A stretch of DNA of 64,000 bases from Meloidogyne chitwoodi (taxonomy: Eukaryota; Nematoda; Chromadorea; Rhabditida; Meloidogynidae). The DNA is taken from the NCBI GenBank assembly GCA_015183035.1, contig JACZZP010000010.1, positions 558,001 through 622,000 on the forward strand, read 5' to 3'. This document shows, in pieces, positions 21,701-31,437 of the stretch. The position numbers and the translations under genes are program-made. Each line of letters begins with the position of its first letter. Within the stretch, counting starts at the first letter, position 1. The notes under the pieces were generated by a model, which was not told where the DNA came from, made no database searches, and was given only the letters and a program-made list of their open reading frames with translations.

Positions 21701-24700
21701 TTATTTTATAAGAATCTTTATACCAGGGTTGGATTTTCGGAAATTTCGGATTTTATTTTGCAAGTTTGCCCAGCCTTGCTTCTTTATAATTTAAATATCA
21801 AATTATGTTATAAAAATATTAATTATTTAATTTATTTATTTTTAAAAAAATGTTTCTTTTTTTGTGCTGTAAAATTTTAATTTTTTTTAAATTAAAATTA
21901 TTTTTTTCTGTCAATTTTTATGTTTTTTGTTATAATATTTTTTACAGAATTATTTTACCTACTTTTATTTTAAAATAATCTCTTTACCTTTTCTTTTTGA
22001 AACATTCTCTCATTGTTAAATTTTTTAAAATTATTATAAGTAATTAATTAATTAATAATTACAAAATTAAAAACAAAAAAAACATTTTAATAAAAATACT
22101 AAAATATTAAAAAATAAATTAATTTTTATTTTTCTCTCAAAGGTGCCCCACTTAGTGTTTGTTCAAATAATGCAATTAGATCAAATGCCATTCCTTTATT
22201 ATTGGTTACAGCAGTGGATAGAAGTGGACATTGCAAAGGTTTTTTATATTTAAAAACATTCTCTTTTAATAATTTTAAAATTTAATTTTCGAAAAGGGCC
22301 ACTTCAGTACCGCCATTTCAGTCCCAGGCAAAGGGAGTAATTTCAGTCCCAGAGTTTTTCAAAAATGTCTATATTTCCTTGATGATACATACTAAACTTG
22401 AATAAATATAAATGATCCAAGTAAAATAAGTTATGAAAAATGAAGGAATTAAAATGAAGAAAAAACTACTATTTCAGTATAAAAACTTTTTGGTACTGAA
22501 TGGCTCAGTTTGTACTGAGACTGAGATGGCGGTACTGAAGTGACCCCAATAATTTTTAGGTGATTTGTTGCGATTAGATAGACGGACATTTTGTCCAATA
22601 GACAGAAGAAAACGTTCTTTAACTAGTGATGATAGGTAAAATAAATAAATATTTTTAAAAAATAATTTTAATTAAAAAAAAAGAGAATCTTCAATAAATT
22701 CTGGCAATTCTGCTTTTTCTAATTCTGCAGTAATTTCTTTAGAAAGTAATACTACAATTACTACAACTAATTCTTTTGGAATTAATAATAATACTAATGG
22801 ACAACAAAAATTAAAATTTCCAATGTTTGGGGGAACACTTGGTTTTTCTTTTAAATTTAAATTTTTTTTAATAATTTTTTTTTAAATTTGTAGCTGTCAG
22901 TTTAAACAATGGTGTAGTGAGTAAATTACTATTTTTTAAAAATTATAATCTTTTTTAATTTAATAATTAAAAAAAATATATTTTAAGGTATTTTCAACAG
23001 AATGGGGTAATCTTGATCAAATATTTAAACAAAAGCCTAGTCTTAACCCTAATTTAGGTTAATTTAATTAAATATTTTTAAAATAATTTAATAAAAAAAG
23101 GTTCTCAAAATTTAAATGGAAATGTTGATGATCAAAATACAATTTATGGATGTGGAATTAATGGTTAATTAAATTAAAAAATTTAATTATTTTTATTTAG
23201 TTTGGGAAATGAGAAGAAGAAAACTAATACAAACTGTAATTTTTTTATCTTTTTAAAAATTATAATTTATTTAAAAATTAGAAGGAAAAAAGACTGAAAA
23301 TCTAGGCAATTTATGAGAGTCAAATATTAATTTTTTAAAATTAATAAATTAAATATTTTCAATTAAAAAAATTTGGGCAATATTTCCAAAACTTTTTAAT
23401 TTTCCAAAATATATTTAAAAAAATAATGAATTACTCAAGTTTAGGTACACACCCCATTTAATCGCAAGAAAATATTTTACATCCAAAATTGACTTTAATA
23501 AAATATTTTCTTTCGATTAAATGGAGTGTATACCTAAACTAGTTTAGAAAATACTCTTTTTAAATTAAAAAAATTAAAAGATTCGACTAAATCCAGAAGA
23601 TGGTGGTTTATGGCCTGTATGTATAAGAATGTTACATCATTCAGAATTAACCCATGGATTTATTTGTACATCAATTGGAAGTTGTATATATCATTTGCAT
23701 AAATGCACAAGAAGTGGACAATTCAAAGCTGATAAAATTGTTTCATTTTCTTCTGTTATAATTGGACAAACAAATTGGCCAGGAAATTGTCCAGAAATTC
23801 CAGCATTTTTAACAGATATGGTTATTTCTATGGATGATTTAAATTTATATGTTTGTGCTGCTTTTCATGGATTTGTTGCACAATTAGATATTTCTGATCC
23901 TTTTAGACCTTCACTTACACAAAAAGTAAAATTATTTATATTTTTAATAAGCATTCTCCCTATTTTTCCATTTAATTCTTTGAGAGTTTATTCTCATTGA
24001 CTATTAAGTGACAGTGTAGTGTAATGGCTAACGCGTTAGACTTGTAAGGGCGAGAGCTATGGTTCGAATCCGGCTGCCGTCCTATCATTTCTCTTCTTCT
24101 TCTACTTAACTTTTACCCTAAATAGAGCAACCAATTGCTTCCCAAAATTTTTTTTTTCAATTTTTGAAAGTTTTTTGACTTAATTCTAAAAAAAAATAAA
24201 TTTATTTAGGTATTTCTTGGTGGAATAATTTACAAATGTTTAGGAATTTCAGAATTGGGTAAAATGCCTGTAGGAAAGAATACAAGCACACAAAGGGTAT
24301 TAAATAATTTTTAAAAATATTTAAAATGTTATTTTTTTAATAAAAAAGAGTTATAATACTGAACAAATAAAATTAGCTGGAAAAATATATGAAGGTGGTC
24401 CTTGTCGTCTTCAATTATCTTTAGATGGACGTCGCTTATTTATTTCAAATTCATTTTTACGTAATTGGGATCAACATTTTTTCCCAAAATTGGCAGAGTT
24501 TGTTTTTTAATTAATTAATTAAAATTATTTAAAATAATTATTTTTATAGAAATGGTTCTTCAATTGCTCTAGTACATATTGACCCTAGCGGTGAAAAACA
24601 AATGAAAGGTAAAAAGAAGAGAATTAATATTTTAAATATTTTTTTCTTTAATTAAATATTTAAATCATGTATTTATTTAAAAAAATATTTTAAACTTAAT

Positions 24701-24939
24701 TCTACATTTTCTTATTTATTTTACATATATTTTATTTATTTTTGTAATTATATTTAATTTAATTATTTTTAGTTGATAAAGATTTTGGTATCCATTTTGA
24801 TATAAATGAAACCAAAAATAATGGAAATTCTGCTACAAATGGTGGTAATAATATTAAAAATAATACAACTTCAGGATTTGCTTTTTATGCACGTGATATG
24901 CGTTTTCTTGGAGGTGATTCTACGTGTGATTTAATTTAA
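18741..24939 (+). CDS. Selenium-binding protein 1 (SELENBP1 / methanethiol oxidase) homologue
   Basis: SELENBP1 proteins are beta-propellers that oxidise methanethiol (family knowledge). This copy is spread over many small exons. Recognisable stretches are VINVDL-type strand 19440-19500 (LVLINVDLASSNFGK, IICRLSLPLPGEE), VPSHSRIYVLKL near 20020, VFSTEWGNLDQIFK near 22990, DMVISMDDLNLYVCAAFHGF plus QLDISDPFRPSLTQ (23810-23925), VFLGGIIYKCLGI (24209), YEGGPCRLQLSLDGRRLFIS with NSFLRNWDQHFFPKLAE (24390-24500), and RDMRFLGGDSTCDLI at the stop (24939). The family ends ELRYPGGDCSSDIWI. The N-terminus is MGVCSSTKKRL across the first intron. The CSSC motif of SELENBP1 is not visible where expected; the exon there reads LYSLACIKNTQSLL. 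Low-complexity Asn/Ser insertions are present. Introns contain a nested opposite-strand gene, a tRNA-like sequence and several MITEs. Confidence 0.82.
19764..19856. mobile_element. Hairpin MITE, family 1, copy 2
   Basis: Left TAGACAACCCATTTATTCGC, right GCGATTAAATGGGGTGTATA then TCTGACTA. The arms pair over about 35 bp. It lies in a SELENBP1 intron. Confidence 0.65.
20518..21485 (-). CDS. FLYWCH/WRKY-like module protein, paralogue nested in a SELENBP1 intron
   Basis: Exon 1 (21485 to about 21325) starts MSGLNESRPDYHEIRRFRNR and contains WRINSRNANREGIVEYWKCS. Exon 2 (about 21282-21150) gives FKVNKIFSCLASLRIIFGRN then VVHPHSH, so the spacing is C-x9-C-x22-H-x-H, the same as in the gene at 10489-11861. 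Exon 3 (about 20910-20604) is a Gln/Asn/Thr-rich tail (EYNEMQQQEQPRENN). A short last exon adds SVYLGGRPS and a TAG at 20520-20518. All junctions keep frame. The whole gene sits on the opposite strand between two exons of the SELENBP1 gene (20265 and 22142). The C2HH zinc-ribbon reading is inferred from residue spacing. A DNA-binding role is possible. It lacks the Lys/Glu and Ala/Thr repeats of its paralogue. Confidence 0.72.
20993..21099. mobile_element. Hairpin MITE, family 1, copy 3
   Basis: Left TAGTTTAGAACACACACCCC, right GGGGTGTATATCTAAAC. About 105 bp, lying in an intron of the nested minus-strand gene. Confidence 0.75.
22296..22546. mobile_element. MITE, family 2, ~250 bp
   Basis: Left end GGGCCACTTCAGTACCGCCA continuing TTTCAGTC. 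The right end as reverse complement is GGGGTCACTTCAGTACCGCC continuing ATCTCAGTC. No coding capacity. It lies in a SELENBP1 intron. Confidence 0.7.
23435..23541. mobile_element. Hairpin MITE, family 1, copy 4
   Basis: Left AAGTTTAGGTACACACCCCA, right (reverse complement) TAGTTTAGGTATACACTCCA. Both continue into TTTAATCGCAAGAAAATATT-like arms. It lies in a SELENBP1 intron. Confidence 0.78.
24010..24081 (+). tRNA. tRNA-like sequence, Thr(TGT)-like, probably a pseudogene
   Basis: 72 nt with an A box (TAGTGTAATGG), a D stem that pairs, a seven-base loop CTTGTAA placing TGT at positions 34-36, and a B box GGTTCGAATCC. The acceptor stem pairs only in part, the anticodon stem (TTAGA against GGGCG) does not pair and the T stem is weak, so it is probably degenerate. 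It lies inside a SELENBP1 intron on the coding strand. Confidence 0.45.
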
Positions 24940-25586
24940 TTAATATTTTTCAAAGCATAGTTTTGTTATTAAATTTTGTTTTTTTTTAATTCTAAAATTT
25001 AGAAAAAATTTTTAATTAGATTATAATAATTATTTTTGAAAATATACCTTTTTATTACTTCAAAAAATTTAATTAATTAGAGTTTTTAAAATTTACAAAA
25101 ATTAAAAATTTATTAACAGTTTAATTTTAGCTTTTTAAAGCATTTTTTATATAAATATTTCTTTAAAAATAAAATACATATTTGTAAAAATATAAACATT
25201 TAATATTGAACTTTTTTAAGTCTTTCATGTTATTATTTTACTTATATTTTGAAAAATAAAAATTTTTTTTGTAAAATTCATCTTTTACTGAAAACCTTCG
25301 AAAATTTTATTTGAAAATTATGTAAAATATTTTTCAGTTTAATTTTTAATTAAAGAATATTTATACAAAATTAATCAAACTTTTATCTTTGTTATCAGTG
25401 TTTGCGTGACCGGCCTTTTTCGGTTATCAAAAATGACATGACCATGACCGCAATTTCGATCAGGTCATATCCGGTCACGTTTTGTAACGTAGAAAATGAC
25501 CAAAACATGACTGACCGGCCTTTTTCGGTCATAAAAATGACCTGACTTGACCAAAAATTTCGGTCTAAGAAAACCAAAACTATTGG
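24940..25586. repeat. AT-rich spacer with GACCGG-type repeats at 25395-25565
   Basis: Mostly AT-rich without a gene. From about 25395 to 25565 the words GACCGGCCTTTTTCGGT (near 25410 and 25513), TGACATGACC and CCGGTCA recur in both orientations, so the block is an internally repetitive, locally GC-richer element. Confidence 0.55.
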
Positions 25587-25900
25587 GAATGCGACAACGC
25601 GAATCATCTATAATTTTTAATAAATCAGAAAATCAAAAACAAATTTTTGAAAGACTTTTAACTCTTTATAACACTCCTAAAGATGTTGTTATTTTAAAAA
25701 ATAATCCAGAACCTTTAATTCAATTGGGTATTGATTCTAAACAATTTTCGACTATTTTTGAGGTTTTTTTTAAATTAAAATTTAAAAGAATTTTTAATTT
25801 AAAGGAATTGTATTTTTTCTTACAAAAAAGTGAACAATTAAAAGAGGCAGAACAAAGAATAAATGAGAGAAAAGAAAGAAAAAGGAAAAGGAAAATTTAA
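25587..25900 (+). CDS. Hypothetical charged protein
   Basis: Not recognised. A frame from ATG 25587 (or 25547, which would start inside the GACCGG repeat) reads SSIIFNKSENQKQIFERLLT, then VVILKNNPEPLIQLGIDSKQ. An apparent short intron (gtttttttt..ttaaag, about 25761-25804) joins FSTIFE to ELYFFLQKSEQLKEAEQRIN in frame, and the protein ends in a run of Arg/Lys/Glu. The basic helical C-terminus and the clean splice make it more credible than the neighbouring chance ORFs, but the 5' end is unclear and upstream exons may exist. Confidence 0.4.
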
Positions 25901-26337
25901 AGATTAATAATATTAGAAAATGTTAATTAATTAATTTTTCATGTAAAAAAAGAATTTTTTGAAAATTGAATTTTTATGGTTCGAGTTAGTGAATTAATAC
26001 ACAAATATTCTTTATATTACTATGCGTTATATCCGAAAAATACTAACAGGCTAGCGACAGAGCATCTTTAATATAACAATTGTAGTGAAAGGAAGGACTT
26101 CGGTCACTGGGTATTGTGTTGATAACGTGAATTACGGAGCTAGGTCCTAGTACATTTCGACTTAACTGACGGATAGACTGGCTTTTATACTATCATAAGT
26201 TTGCCTGTTTATATAGTGACACTCCAACTTATCATAAACAACTATAAAAACCCAATCATTTTCTTCACTCTTAACCAACAAAATCTTCATCAAAACTACG
26301 CCAACATCGTCTACATCAAAACAAACAACAACACTTC
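25901..26337. promoter_or_regulatory. 5' flank of copy B, homologous to the 5' flank of copy C
   Basis: The stretch from about 26040 aligns with about 35220-35504 (AGGCTAGCGACAG against AGGCCAGCAACAG, shared TTAACTGACGGATA, TATCATAA, and ACTATAAAAACCCAATCATT). It includes the ~50-bp block 26179-26228 and a TATA-like ACTATAAAAACC near 26243. No gene. Confidence 0.55.
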
Positions 26338-27300
26338 ATGCTCTCCCGTTACCTGCATCCAATGGAGCTCGACACCGGACCTTGGCCAAAAAAGTCTTCA
26401 ATTCTGGTCTCTCTGCTGCTACTGCTTGCTACATTCTCTGTGCTTCAAGTACCCGGACAGGCCGAAATCATTAAATTTGGCACATCGAAGGTGACGAGTG
26501 AAGGTGCAGAAGTGGATCTCGAGACAAACTACTTCATTGGCGTCAAGAAGGGTATCAACATTGCCGAGTACAAGGATCTCGTTTCGGTTCCCTGCACTGA
26601 TACAAACAAAAAGGGCTTAATGTAAGAATATTCTGTTTATTCATTTTCAAATTAAATAAATATTTATTAATTTTTCCAGTGAACTTAAGAACGAAGGCAA
26701 ATTATGCGCTGTGAATATGAATAGTGAATTCAGATTTGTATGTTTTTACATTTATAAAAGAACCATTAATTTTATTTTTATTCAGAAGTCTAAAGACTAT
26801 CTTCTACTTACTGCTAATAGTCCTCCCAAGACAACAATTCAAACTACATCTACCACTACAACGGAAACTCCTCCAACAAAAAAGTGTCCAGAATGTCCAG
26901 AGGCAAAATGTCCAGCGACAATAGCTCCAACAACAACGCGTCCGACCGAAAAAAAATGCGAAGAATCCGGGTCTGGTGGAGGTCTTGTGTTTGGAATGAT
27001 TGGTTTTGTTCTTGGTGGTCTGTGTGTCGGTAGCATTGGAGCTTTGATATGGTTCTCGATGAAGAAGAAGGATAAAGAAAATGTAAGTTTATTTTAAAAT
27101 TAATCTTTTTAAATCAAAATATATTTTTATTTTTTCAGCAAAAGGATAACGAAAAAAGTTCTGCACAGGGACTTCCTTCAAAAAAAATAGATGGAACTGC
27201 GGCAAATAAGAATAAAACACCAAAGGCAGGAGCGGATGGCAAGAAGGCATCAAATGCGGGCAGTGAAATGGCAAAGAACGTTGAAGAAGCCGAAAGCTGA
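26338..27300 (+). CDS. Type I membrane protein, lineage-specific family (copy B, short form)
   Basis: About 267 residues in four exons (about 26338-26622, 26679-26737, 26786-27082, 27139-27300). Signal peptide (SILVSLLLLLATFSVLQVPG), a first ectodomain segment ending CTDTNKKGLM, then directly the Thr-rich stalk with KKCPECPEAKCPATIAPTTT. A Gly-rich span follows (FGMIGFVLGGLCVGSIGALI), then KKKDKEN, the GLPSK motif and a short Lys-rich tail ending NVEEAES at TGA 27300. Relative to copies A and C it lacks the whole middle of the ectodomain (the exons containing LPFIYSKNN and the long exon after it) and the last two tail modules. The shared start, leader and splice positions show common ancestry. 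Confidence 0.8.
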
Positions 27301-27768
27301 GGGAGCGTCTCCAAGCCAATATGAGGAAGAAGGTTGAAGTCAAAAGAAGAAAGAGAGGGATGATGATGATAATAATGTAAAAATATATTCTCTTCTAGGT
27401 ATTGTTGTTCTATATAATGTAAAAGTATTGTTCTCCCCTAAATATATTAAATTGTCCTATATTCCCCTAAACCATATTTGTATTCCTATTGTTATTGCAT
27501 GTATGATATATATTTGTATTTGATTGTATATATATGTTGTAAATGTATAATAAATAAATATGTTTGTTGAATGATTTATTTGATTTTATAATTTAGATAT
27601 TAGTATAAGATTCTCTTATTTGAGCCTAGAACTTTGAAAAATTCAAAAAAGTAGTTTTGGTGGTATTTTACAAATTAATTTAGCTTAATTCAATTTTTTA
27701 CATTTATTTATACCTTTACCACAAAAAATCATTTTAAAAATGTTCAAAAAAATTAAATTATTGCTTTT
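27301..27768. other. 3' UTR of copy B and spacer to the convergent gene
   Basis: Contains ATATATATGTTGTAAATGTA and AATAAATAAATATG, which also occur downstream of copies A and C, so the 3' UTR is part of the duplicated unit. No gene after about 27600. Confidence 0.5.
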
Positions 27769-30637
27769 TTAACTATTTATACTTCCTCTACTAGTTTTAG
27801 GAGTTTCCTGATGAATTACAATAGAAGGTAATGAATATTGTGCTCTGCGCAAAGAAATGGGTGAATTAGGCTTAGAAATGTTTTTATTATTTTCTTTTTG
27901 TTGTTCAGACATTTGTTTGCAAAATAAATGAGTTTTATTGCTTTGCCGACTATTATTATTTGTTATACGTTCATTTAAAGTCTAAAAATGACAAAATATT
28001 AATTTTTAAATTATTTATTTTAATTTTTTACTTGAAAACTATGATAATTGCTTAATGCTGAATGTCCAAAGCTACAATCTTCTCCTAAAAGTGCAGAATC
28101 AGCAGTTCCAAATCTTCTACGATTTTGTCGATTTCTTGAAGTTCTTTGTCGCCGTTTAAGACTTTCTCTAAAAGAACTAACAAAAAGGCGAATTGAACGA
28201 CGAGTGCGACGACCACCTTCTCCACGAAACCAATGCCAAAATTGATCTTTAAAAATTAATTTTTGTTTAAATTAAAATAAATATTATACTTCCAGTAATT
28301 TGTTGTTGTTGATTAGCTTGAGTATTTAAAACACAAACAAAAGCAATAACCATTAAAAAAATAAAAAATAATTCTAGTGAAGTAAAAAGTTCTGGACCTC
28401 CATAAATTTTATAAATCTGTTTCAAATTTAAAGAATTAAAAAAAAAGTTTTTCCTAAGAATTGCTTTTATTTTTAGTGAAAAAGAAAACATTAAATAAAA
28501 AAAATAAAGGGAAAACGTTAGTTGTTTTGTGGTGTATTGGTAACGTTGCCGCCTAGGCATTTTTGGTCAAAGGTTCGAACCCTCTCATTAGTTTTTATTT
28601 TTCTAACTCTTCTATAAAATTGTTTTTACTTTTTAATTTTTTTTATATTAATTTGTTGACATTAAAATTAATTATTTTAAATAAAAAATTAACTTTTAAA
28701 CATTAAAATACCTGTGTTAAAATAAAAGGAAAAATAAAAGGGCCAAAATTGGAAGAAATTAATAAAATTGTTATTGAAGTAGATAATTGATATTTATTAA
28801 TTTTAGAAGTTATATTATTATCTAAATAATTTTAAAAAAATATATAAATATTAAAAAAAATAAAATAACTATTTAATTCATTAATAAATTGTAGCCAAGT
28901 AGCAGGCCAAAAAATAGAAAGAGATGTTCCCAATAAAGAAACAGAAAAATAATGAAGTAATTTTGAATTTAAAGTGCACAACGCACTACCTGCACTAAAC
29001 TATTTATTTAAAAAAAATTAAATTAATTTTTTTTTAATTTTAAAAATTAAAAATTCTAACCAAAGCAACAGGAAAAAGAAAATTTTGTGAAAGAAAAAAA
29101 GAATATTTTTTTCTTTTATTAAAAGTTAGTTGTTGTTTTAATTTTAATGAAATAAATAAACGTGCAAATAAAGCAAAAAACTTTAAAAAAAATTAAAAAT
29201 AATTTTAAATAAATTTTACATAAAAAAGTAAAAGATCATTAGTTGAATTTTTAAATGTTTTTTCATTATTTTGTTTAAAAGCAAATAAAATATAGCCAAA
29301 ACAATTTAAAAGAGAAGAAGAAATTGAACAAATAATTGATAAAGATATTAATAAATATTTTGGAAGAAAATATTTTTTAACTGAAAATTTAATTTTATTT
29401 TAATTAATTAAATAGGTTTTTTATTTTAATTAAAATTAAAAAAAGAAAATTAATAATTTTACATTTTTTTCCATTAATTTGTTTATCCAAAATATTATCT
29501 TCTTCTTCAAAATTATTTTGTTTTTCTGAAAAATTATTTTCTTCTTCATATTCTTTTACTTTTTTAGGCCAAAAAGAAATTAAAAGAATTAACTAAAAAT
29601 AAATTAAAAATTAATTTTTAAATAAAATTAAATTAAAAATACCTGTAAAAGTATTAAAGCCCCAAATAAAAAATTTAAATTTGTTGAAAATTCAATTAAT
29701 GGCATTTTTTGTAAAAAAATATTAGTAGATAAATTATTTAATCTTTTTAAATAAAAAATATTTATTTTTTTAATTTTTAAAAAATAAAAAAACTCGTAAG
29801 GAGAAGAAGGTTGATTTTTATTAATAAATAAAGAAGACAAAAATTGACCAAAAGAAAATTGAAGAAAAATCTTTAAAAAAATTAAAAAAATTTAAAAAAA
29901 ATATTTACAAAAATTAATTTAATTGTTCCAATATTATTTTTATTTTTTTCAAATTCAATAGCTTCAAAAAATAAAATTCTTTGAATAATTCCGTCAATAA
30001 AAGAAATGCCCAAAATTGAAAAAAATAATAAAAATAAAATTAAATTATCTTCATTAAAATTTAATAAAATTAAAAAGACTATTAAAATAATTGTTTTTAA
30101 TAAAATTATTAAAAATAAAATAAAAATAATTTTTAAATTAATTTTTATTTTTTGTTGTTTTTCTTCTTTGAAAAAATGAATAAATATTAAATTGAAGAAT
30201 TTACTAAAAAAAAAAAATATACATTTAACATATGTTAGTCTGTGGTGTAGTGGTAGTGTTGTTGACTACAATTGTAAGGTGGTGGGTTCGACCCCTGCCG
30301 AGGGAGATATTTTTTCCTAACATGTTTTCTTGGCTATTTTATTTTTTATAAATTTAGAAAAAATTTATAAATTAAGGTTTAATTTTTAAAATTGTCCCAA
30401 ATTATATATTTTTGAATATTTTTACCTTTTATTAAATAATAAAGGAATAAAAAAACAATTTCCAGCAATTAAAGAAATATATTGAATTAAATGTATTAAA
30501 ATTATTAGCCATTGTTGTTGTTTATTTTGTAAAATTTTTGGTAAAATTAATGTTATTAAAGATTGACTAATTACAACAAATATTGAAATTAAACATTTTT
30601 CAAATTCCAAAAAAGATGACATTTTGTCTGATGACAT
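27769..30637 (-). CDS. Polytopic membrane protein, unrecognised
   Basis: At least nine exons join in frame. The start MSSDKMSSFLEFEKCLISIF (30637) opens the first of several spans. Later segments include FFSILGISFIDGIIQRILFF, FLQFSFGQFLSSLF, an acidic loop (VKEYEEENNFSEKQNNFEEE), LLISLSIICSISSSLLNCFG, GTSLSIFWPATWLQFIN, ISSNFGPFIFPFILTQ and ELFFIFLMVIAFVCVL. The tail is cytosolic-like: Arg-rich (EGGRRTRRSIRLFVSSFRES) then polar, ending RGSINS at TAA 27771-27769. About ten hydrophobic segments suggest a solute transporter. Spacing with a large acidic loop is loosely like equilibrative nucleoside transporters, but I see no diagnostic motif. Extremely AT-rich codon use (Ile/Phe/Leu/Asn/Lys). Two introns carry tRNA-like sequences. 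Confidence 0.6.
28519..28592 (+). tRNA. tRNA-like sequence with A and B boxes, probably degenerate
   Basis: A box TGGTGTATTGG, B box AGGTTCGAACCCT with the T-stem mostly paired, and between them a possible loop CGCCTAG. No convincing full acceptor stem. It is intronic in, and antisense to, the polytopic membrane-protein gene. Confidence 0.4.
30237..30306 (+). tRNA. tRNA-like sequence with A and B boxes, probably degenerate
   Basis: A box TGGTGTAGTGG and B box GGGTTCGACCCC with a paired T arm. The middle (GACTACAATTGTAAGG) gives no clean anticodon arm. Intronic in and antisense to the same gene as the copy at 28519. Confidence 0.4.
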
Positions 30638-31437
30638 TTTGTCTTTTAATTTATAATTTTAATATTCTCTTTTTTATTTTAAAAATTTAAATAATTAAGA
30701 GGTATTATTACCTTATTAAATATTAAAAAAAAAATATTTAATAAACATTTATTTAAATTAAAATTTAATTAAAAATAAAAATTAAATATTATTTATTAAA
30801 TATTAAAAAAAGAAAAATTATATTTTTAAAAGTTTTTTAAAATTAATAATGTGTAAAACTATTTTTAAAAATTATATTTTTTAAAAAAGATGAATTTTCT
30901 TCTTCTTTAAATTAAATTTTCTATTTTTTTAATCCAAAAATATTTTTTTATATAAATATTAAAAAAAAAAGATTTTATTAAATTTTTAAAAAAAGATGTC
31001 ATCATTTAAAATAAGAAAATAATATTTAAATTGATTATTTTTTTTTAATAATTTTCTGTTTTGTAGGATTAAATATTTTTAATAAATAATTATTATTTAT
31101 TTTTTATATTTCATTGCTATATTAAATTCTTTTTTTTTTAATTTTTTTAGTTTTCCTTTTTTTCAAAATTTTATAACGTCAAAGAAAATATAAATAAATT
31201 AAATATTTATTTTATTTTAAATAAAATATTATTTAAAAATAATTGCTGTATTGTGAACTAAATATTTGCGGACATTTAGTCGCATAAATAAAAAATAACA
31301 AAAAGAAAAAAATATTTAAATTAAATATATTAATTTTTATTAATATATTTAAAAAAAAAGATTTAATGTTTTTAAATAATTTATTAAAATAATTAAAACA
31401 AATATTAAAATAATAAAAATTAAAATAATTTATTTAT

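Noticed and set aside
27089..27343. Minus-strand 84-codon ORF over the end of copy B
   Set aside because: Overlaps a well-supported coding exon and has no features of its own.
27769..30637. Firm assignment of the polytopic protein to the equilibrative nucleoside transporter family
   Set aside because: Number and spacing of spans are compatible, but none of the family's diagnostic motifs could be seen, so it is left unnamed.
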